This document shows, piece after piece, positions 58,380-64,000 of a stretch of DNA of 64,000 nucleotides. Origin of the DNA: Rhynchospora pubera. Taxonomy: Eukaryota > Streptophyta > Magnoliopsida > Poales > Cyperaceae. Within the stretch, counting starts at the first letter, position 1. Every line of letters starts with the position of its first letter. Made by a program: the position numbers and the translations under genes. Location of the stretch: assembly GCA_028095005.1 (NCBI GenBank), contig CM051462.1:231216473-231280472 (forward strand), in the 5' to 3' direction. The notes beneath the pieces were generated by a model. That model saw nothing but the letters and a program-made list of their open reading frames with translations. It had not been told where the DNA came from and made no database searches.

Positions 58380-59930
58380 CATGGAAATTAATATGTACAT
58401 TATCTTACAGATTTCCAATTAAATTTGTCATCATTTATAAATAACTTATCGAAGAAAGCTGCTCATCCAAAATATTTATAATTAAACTGTTGTGATTGTA
58501 AATAGAAACTTAGCTGCTGAAATATTACTATTTCAGATAGTAGAAATATTGATTAGACTGTTCCTAATTTATCCACATTGACGAATTAAGATTCATTTAA
58601 AAATCATCCATCGGCCGGGCAACTACCATAAATTGTTTTACTGAATTCTTGACACTTATAAGTGAGATTGCAAATTTTGAAAGTCCGATACCGATAACAA
58701 AATTAAATAGAGTGTTTTTTTTTATAAAATTGAAACTGAGCGAGTTTTATTGGGCCGACATACGTTTCAAAACAATTATACTAAATAATTAAGAACTTTA
58801 ATTCCAGAACCCAGTGCACTATCTTGGTTGTTTTAGTTAATTAAAGATTTGTTTAAACAGAACAGTAAGTGAGAACATATAATCTCGGGACGAATTTATG
58901 AGCAATTCTCAAATAATATGAAGACATACTAACCTGAACTCAAAAAAAAAATCCTATTAAATAATAATACATTAATACTGAGAGATCAGAATTTCATTAG
59001 CTTTTACTTGCTTTAATCAGGAGCCTAATCAATAAATAATATTAACAATTTGGAAGTTCACTGATCCTCAAAAAGTAAATTGCACTGAAGATCTGTTAAC
59101 AATTATTTTTTTTTAAGATATGTTAACAATTTAAAAGTGTCACTGATTCTCAGAAAGTAAATTCTGAAATTCTCCAATATTAAATTATCAGCCACTGGAG
59201 ATATTTAGATTCATTGCATTGATGTAAATACTGGGCAAGGCTCAGATTGCTCAATAAAAATAAAGCCTACAATTGCATACCGCCAAATTGTTGGTTTCGG
59301 TGTACCTTGAAAAATGCTTCTTACTAATTTCTTGCCAATAAACAACAGAACAAAGAATTAAATATATAATACGGTTATGAACACGTCGAAAAATAAGGAC
59401 AAGTTAACTGCTTGAACTATAAAATTGCATATCCATCACCAGTGCATTGTTACTAATAAATATGCAATATTTAGCCTACGTTAGATACATTCGTGGCATT
59501 GTTTGACAAATAAATACCAACATGACCAAGTATTAAGTAATGCCTGACATGTGTCACTTTCATCCATTAAAGTATGAATTCAATAACAGTAATTTATCAT
59601 TGTTCCGAATTTTATTTTTTCAGTCCAAAGACAAATAGCCAAGTGCCTTTTGAGTATTAGATCTTGATAAATGACTACAAACAATTGTATCCTGTCCACA
59701 ATTTAAATTTTGTTTTTCTTGCAAGAATCTTAATGAACCTAAACCAGACACAATCTGAGAGCAAGGGTTAAACTAAAAGGAACACTGAAATAACTGGAAA
59801 AAAAAATGATAAACTAATATAAATTATTAGTTATTAGTGAGCGTGTATCCCAATTGGACCAGTCTTTGTGTGATCCTATGAGCTCCAATCAAATGGTAAT
59901 ATATCTCTGGAGGTGTGAGTTTAGAACTTT
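58380..59930. other. Intergenic DNA upstream of the CRF-type gene
   Basis: 1.5 kb of AT-rich sequence without a supported gene; it presumably contains the distal promoter of the downstream gene. Confidence 0.5.
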
Positions 59931-59937
59931 AGATCCC

Positions 59938-59945
59938 TATAAAAC
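59938..59945 (+). promoter_or_regulatory. TATA box of the CRF-type gene
   Basis: CTATAAAA about 190 bp before the start codon, followed by a CT-rich leader typical of plant 5' UTRs. Confidence 0.6.
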
Positions 59946-60132
59946 CCAAAACCCCACAAGACTTAGAGACCCTCATTTCACCCACAAAGCCTAAACCCTG
60001 AACAAAACCTCATCTTCTCTTTTCTCTCTTCTCTAGGTCCCTCTTATCTCTAGGTTATACTTTCTATAGCCCCTTCATTCTTGTAAAAGAATAAGCAGAG
60101 AAACAAAATTTGCTCAAAGATTACTCATTGCC

Positions 60133-61085
60133 ATGCCAAAATCGAGAACATTGCGGATTCATTGGAACGACCCTGATGCGACTGAGTCGTCAGGTGATGA
60201 AACGGCTGTACAGTCACCAGGCCGAAGGGTGACACGGGTTGTCAGAGATATTGAACCCGGCTTGCAGCCCTGCTCAGCTCCAAAACCTGCTAACAGTAGG
60301 AAGACAGGGAATGGAACAAAGAAGGCACCCTCTTCAACAAAGTACGCTTCTATGACTTGTACTGCATATTTTTAGTAGTCTCGTCTGTATTTCGAAGTAT
60401 ATAATTCATAGGAAATTTAAATAGAAAACACTGTGAGCTCTGGTAAAGAAAGAAAATTTACTTAATTAAGCAGCTTTCTTTCGCCCCTTTTTATTCCTAA
60501 GCAATTATATAATTTAATAGCAGCGATTGCATAGTATTATAAATTGAAAAGGCGTAAAAAAAATGAACAAGATTTTGTACCAACATATGACTTAACTAAA
60601 TAGTCATAATTCTAAATGATAGGTACCGAGGTGTAAGGCGAAGACCATGGGGCAAATACGCTGCCGAAATCCGTGACCCAACACGTGGTGTCCGTGTATG
60701 GCTTGGGACCTTCGACACCGCTGAGGAGGCTGCATTGGTCTACGATGCAGCTGCACTCCGACTTCGGGGACCAGATGCCATTACCAATTTTCCGGCCTCT
60801 CTTGTTGCAAGTACCGTGCCGGGGCAGTCACCAAAGGAAGAAGGAAAGGAGGAGTTGACAAATGAGTCCTTGCCGTTTGAGTTTTATCAAGATGGACTGT
60901 CAGAATTTGGGTTAATGGATCCGGGTGCATATAATGAAACTGTGCGGTTTGATTTTAAAGGTCTGGATGAGGAGGTTTTCGGATCAGATTGGTGTCGAGA
61001 CAGGTGGCAATGCGACGGGTTCTTTGGAGAGATCGGGGAGTTGTTTCCTATAGATCCAATACCTGCCATACAGTCAGGGGTGTGA
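60133..61085 (+). CDS. AP2/ERF transcription factor, CRF type (ERF group VI)
   Basis: CDS as 60133-60341 joined to 60623-61085 (GT-AG intron of 281 bp), giving 223 residues. The N-terminus LRIHWNDPDATESSGDE matches the CRF motif of cytokinin response factors. The single AP2 domain (about 71-127) starts YRGVRRRPWGKYAAEIRDP, with the Ala and Asp typical of ERF-type binding to GCC-box DNA, and includes WLGTFDTAEEAALVYDAAA. The acidic C-terminus (DFKGLDEEVFG, GEIGELFPIDP) looks like an activation region. The intron falls exactly before the AP2 domain. Many group VI CRFs are, as I recall, intronless; the VI-L subgroup may be the closer match. Nuclear regulator; target genes cannot be inferred. Confidence 0.9.
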
Positions 61086-61326
61086 AGTCTTAGACTTCCA
61101 AGGGATGCAATTTTTGTTCATGTTTTCTGAGTTAGTCATCACTCATCATCATGTAATTAAACGGAGAAATTTTGAAGCTATTAATATTATCGACCCTTTT
61201 TAGGCCATTGTGCTTTCTGTTTGATCTGCAATCCTTGTTTCCTTTAATTCTGCAAATTGAAATTGTTTTATGGCAGGTCCTATCCTTTTTGTTTGGAATG
61301 GAGATAGTAAGTGTTTTCATTTCCAA
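61086..61326 (+). other. 3' flank of the CRF-type gene
   Basis: Presumed 3' UTR and terminator; no clear poly-A signal assigned. Confidence 0.4.
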
Positions 61327-61476
61327 GGCACCGTTTGGATATAGGAAGAAGGAAGAAGGAAGAAGATTCAAATTTATTATAAACAATTCAAACTCTTTAC
61401 AAAATTACATATTTTTCAATGTTTCTTCTCACTTCTTCTCTTCTTTCCTTCTTCCTACACCTATCCAAACGGAGCC
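61327..61476. mobile_element. Tourist-like MITE (copy 3)
   Basis: 150 bp, ends GGCACCGTTTGGAT and ATCCAAACGGAGCC, 3-bp duplication CAA on both sides (61324-61326 and 61477-61479). GAAGGAAGAAGGAAG arm on the left, TTCTTCC arm on the right. It sits about 240 bp behind the CRF-type gene. Confidence 0.76.
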
Positions 61477-61734
61477 CAACTGTTTCAGTTCTCGGTATTG
61501 ACATATTTAGCTTCACCGTTACAATTTCGATTAGGATTTTTTTTTTTTTTTTTTGGGTGGGGGGTGGAGATACTTCTTTTAAGAGAGCCTAAAATTTTCA
61601 GAAAGGAGACTTTGATGTTTGATCAGGCCCGATAAGTGTTTAGGCCCCGTAGTTTTAACTTAACAGGCTTTGATCAAACCCGGACCAAAGTGGCTAATTA
61701 CTTTTTGTTTTTCTTGAATAATACTATAGTCAAA

Positions 61735-62060
61735 TGTGTTTTGCGTTGACACCGGTCTATGTGTTCTTCATATCTTCATGTTGAAATTTTATTGGATACA
61801 AAATTTTTCATATTTTCTGAAAATTTTAAATATTTTTATTTTTATTTTTTTAAAAAAAAATTGGAGGGTCCAAAACTATTTAGATTGAGGAATTTCTAAA
61901 AGTATATAAAATTAGTTAACAAATTCGAAAATATATAAAATTTAATTTCCAAAGAGAATTCATTATGAAGAACAAAGTGAGCAGTTTGGATTGATCGTTA
62001 TAATTTCGGAAATCGAGATTCGATCGCGTTTGACGGACTCAAGTGTCAAACAAGTTCGGC
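61735..62060. mobile_element. Decayed fold-back MITE
   Basis: An inverted arrangement (TTCTTCATATCTTCATG...ATTCATTATGAAGAA) with the AT-rich core and a GTTTGGATTGATCG phrase recalls the MITEs at 21189, 28211 and 32450. The ends have GTGTTTTGCGTTGACAC and GTGTCAAAC words. Boundaries uncertain. Confidence 0.5.
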
Positions 62061-62700
62061 TCTAGCATAATTTGATATTTTTTACACTCAAAATTACCCA
62101 CAACATTTGATACCAATTAAAACGAAATTGCAAAATAAAAAAATAGTGCTTGCAAAAATAATATAAATCACTTAACAAGTTTATTTTGAAATGTAAATAT
62201 CATTGTCATATTATTATCTGAATGCCTGAAATTATTGTTTTTTAAGTTCCATTGTATTAATACTGATTTGGTATAAAACCTTTAACATGAGATCTCTCGC
62301 TCGATATTTATTTAGCGGAATTTGGCAAATATAAATTTCTTGCACTTGCGCTTTCACAAATGGACAATGAGGAAGAAAATTAATTTGACTGGGATAGTCA
62401 ATTAATTTACATCAACATAATAACGTGCAAATACTGTCAATATTAATGTTTTGGAAAAGAACCACAAAGAAAAAAAGTTCCTTTTGAAAACGGCTTTTAA
62501 CTTCCACCCTAGCAGCCGTTCAACAGGGCTCCGTTAAAACCGGCCGGTTCAACTACCGGTTCAAGTTCCGATCCAGTATGTCCGGTTCAACTGGAACTTT
62601 AACCCTTTATACGGGCAGTTTTTCAAGAGAGAAAAAACTGCAACACAACGCGTGGCAAGTGGCAACTGCCCAATTTTCAAGTTGGAAGTCTTAAATGAGA
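62061..62700. other. Intergenic DNA with CCGGTTCAA words
   Basis: 62520-62600 has three CCGGTTCAA copies (one in AAACCGGCCGGTTCAAC), reminiscent of the interior of the MITE at 20296; otherwise nothing recognised. It includes the proximal promoter of the downstream kinase gene. Confidence 0.4.
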
Positions 62701-62780
62701 AAAAACCGCCACCATGGCAACCGAGTCGCAAGTCTTAGCATTTATGTGTTTGTAACTTCATCATAACAGGGAAAAGCGCG

Positions 62781-62819
62781 ATGGAGAAAACGAGTTATTA
62801 CAATTACAAAGGCTTATAG
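62781..62819 (+). CDS. Upstream ORF in kinase 5' leader, 12 aa
   Basis: ATG at 62781, peptide MEKTSYYNYKGL, stop at 62817-62819. It ends 4 bases before a likely splice donor (CAG/GTGCGT at 62823/62824) of the leader intron. If the leader is transcribed as inferred, this ORF would precede the main start codon in the mature mRNA. No transcript data here. Confidence 0.35.
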   Translation: MEKTSYYNYKGL

Positions 62820-62823
62820 ACAG

Positions 62824-63533
62824 GTGCGTTTTCTCTCTCTCTCTCTCTACCAATCCAACCCCATTTAGAAAAGTTGTACCTCTCCTTCTTTGAATAATTA
62901 TAGAGGCTGTCCTTTCTCCAACTAATTTCTCTAGGAAATTCCTTGTTTCTCGGATTAGAGTACCAATACAATTTTGTCTGATTTTCCCTTTTCTACTTTC
63001 TTTTTGTGTTCAAATAAAGAGATATTTCACCAATTAGGCTTTTTGGGTCTGGCGAGGTTCAATCAGAGCCTAACTGGTTTTGAACGGTATGATTTGTTAT
63101 ATTGATTAAAGTTAATTTTTCAAGTGAGTAGAGTTTTGGAGCAATATGGTTTCGGTTCAACCTTAATAGGTTTCCTTTCCATGGAATTTATCAGAGTGTC
63201 TTTGATCAATTGAAATGCAGGTTTGGTTCTTTGTAGTGGAATTTTGAGAGTTTGAGATATCTTCAATCTTATTTGAAACTGTTCACATTCTGCAATTGAT
63301 ATTCATGTCAGGTTCATGGTAATTCTGTTAATTAATTTCGTTGATTTCAATACAACTCTGTATCCGCCATTATCATTATTATGTTGTGTCAATCCCTAAA
63401 CAACTATCCTACTACTAAAAAATTTTAGCAATAACAATAAAAGTAAGGTTTTTTTTACAGTATTTCTGTTATTTCTTAAAAGAGTTTGAAAATGTTTAGT
63501 CTAATTGTGTCTTATTCATTCTTTCCTTAGCAG
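62824..63533 (+). other. Inferred 5'-UTR intron of the DUF1221 kinase gene
   Basis: Donor GTGCGT after a CAG, acceptor TTCCTTAGCAG. The acceptor is a tandem TAG-CAG, so splicing could end at 63530 or 63533. The interior is T-rich like plant introns. Confidence 0.5.
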
Positions 63534-63660
63534 AACAACAAATTGTTCTAGGAGAACAGAGTCATCAGACACAAGAGGAAATCAGAGCACGAAAAGGCAA
63601 TTTACATTCAAATCAGGCCTAAAGAAAATCTCCATCCTCAAAAGTTCACAAATTTTGAGG

Positions 63661-64000
63661 ATGGAACAGCTTCGACATTTAGGTGAAACCCTAGGAGGTG
63701 TCAAGACCCTGATGTTGTTCCAAGATGAGATCCGAGTCAACAACCGTCAATGCCGCCTCCTTGCAGACATGCTATCCCTAGCATTTGACTCGGTCGCATC
63801 CGAGATGCGGGCGCACCTCTGCTTCGAAGAAAAACAAACCAAGTGGAAAACTCTGGATAACCCCTTGAGGGAATTGAATCGTATATTTAAAGAGGCTGAG
63901 GCGTATATAAAATTGTGCTTGGAACCTGGCAAGGACTGGTGGGCCAATGCAGTTGCGCTTGCTGGTAACATGGATTGTTTGGAAGTGCACCTGCATAATT
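63661..64000 (+). CDS. DUF1221-containing protein kinase, 5' part only
   Basis: An open frame from ATG 63661 to the window edge (113 codons so far): starts MEQLRHLGETLGGVKTLMLF and continues with VNNRQCRLLADML, FEEKQTKWKTLDNPLRELNR, EAEAYIKLCLEP, DWWANAVAL. This is the N-terminal DUF1221 region (PF06760), which in plants precedes a serine/threonine kinase domain. The kinase domain would lie beyond the window. The start codon is the first in the frame and matches the usual MEQ start of the family. Both minus-strand ORFs over it are shadows. Substrate unknown. Confidence 0.85.
   Translation, partial: MEQLRHLGETLGGVKTLMLFQDEIRVNNRQCRLLADMLSLAFDSVASEMRAHLCFEEKQTKWKTLDNPLRELNRIFKEAEAYIKLCLEPGKDWWANAVALAGNMDCLEVHLHN

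Noticed and set aside
63747..63996. Minus-strand ORFs at the right edge
   Set aside because: They overlap the DUF1221 frame, which has clear family motifs on the plus strand.

Overview
This window is nuclear DNA of a flowering plant, most likely a eudicot. The evidence is spliced plant genes (a CRF-type AP2/ERF factor, a DUF1221 kinase, a myosin-TH1-domain protein), plant Ty1/copia and Ty3/gypsy chromovirus retrotransposons primed by initiator tRNA-Met, many MITEs, and a long AT-rich satellite with a monomer of about 172 bp. All positions, splice sites and identities were read by eye; no database search was possible.

Layout. 1-20130: right-hand end of a satellite array that continues off the left edge. 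It is organised at several scales: 172-bp monomers, 516-bp trimers, higher-order units of 2.4, 3.6 and 5.45 kb sharing the same ends, and an 11,462-bp super-period. The last 1.8 kb is more diverged. 20131-21165: a MITE, a 39-bp duplication and the A-tailed end of a LINE/SINE-like element. 21166-32870: a chain of terminal-inverted-repeat elements separated by (TA)n tracts. They share an outer edge and differ in a subterminal palindrome. One carries a copied fragment of an ankyrin/PGG-domain gene; another is interrupted by a gag-less Ty1/copia element with unusual ends.

33000-34383: decayed S1/P1-type nuclease pseudogene (minus strand) with a hAT-like MITE inside it. 35060-41513: a four-exon minus-strand gene for a 228-aa TH1-domain protein. 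Its second intron holds a complete young copia element (35553-40345) with one nonsense codon in the integrase region. 43567-57138: four elements nested inside one another, each with a perfect target-site duplication: a MULE-like element, a probable solo LTR, an unclassified 1.5-kb element, and a full-length Ty3/gypsy Tekay-type chromovirus whose 1556-aa gag-pol frame is open.

57139-64000: gene-bearing DNA with MITEs, a two-exon CRF-type AP2/ERF gene (60133-61085) and the 5' end of a DUF1221 protein kinase gene (63661 to the window edge) with a 5'-UTR intron and a small upstream ORF. The host genes are unrelated to each other. Most of the window is satellite or transposon DNA, and the most unusual signals lie in how those repeats are built.
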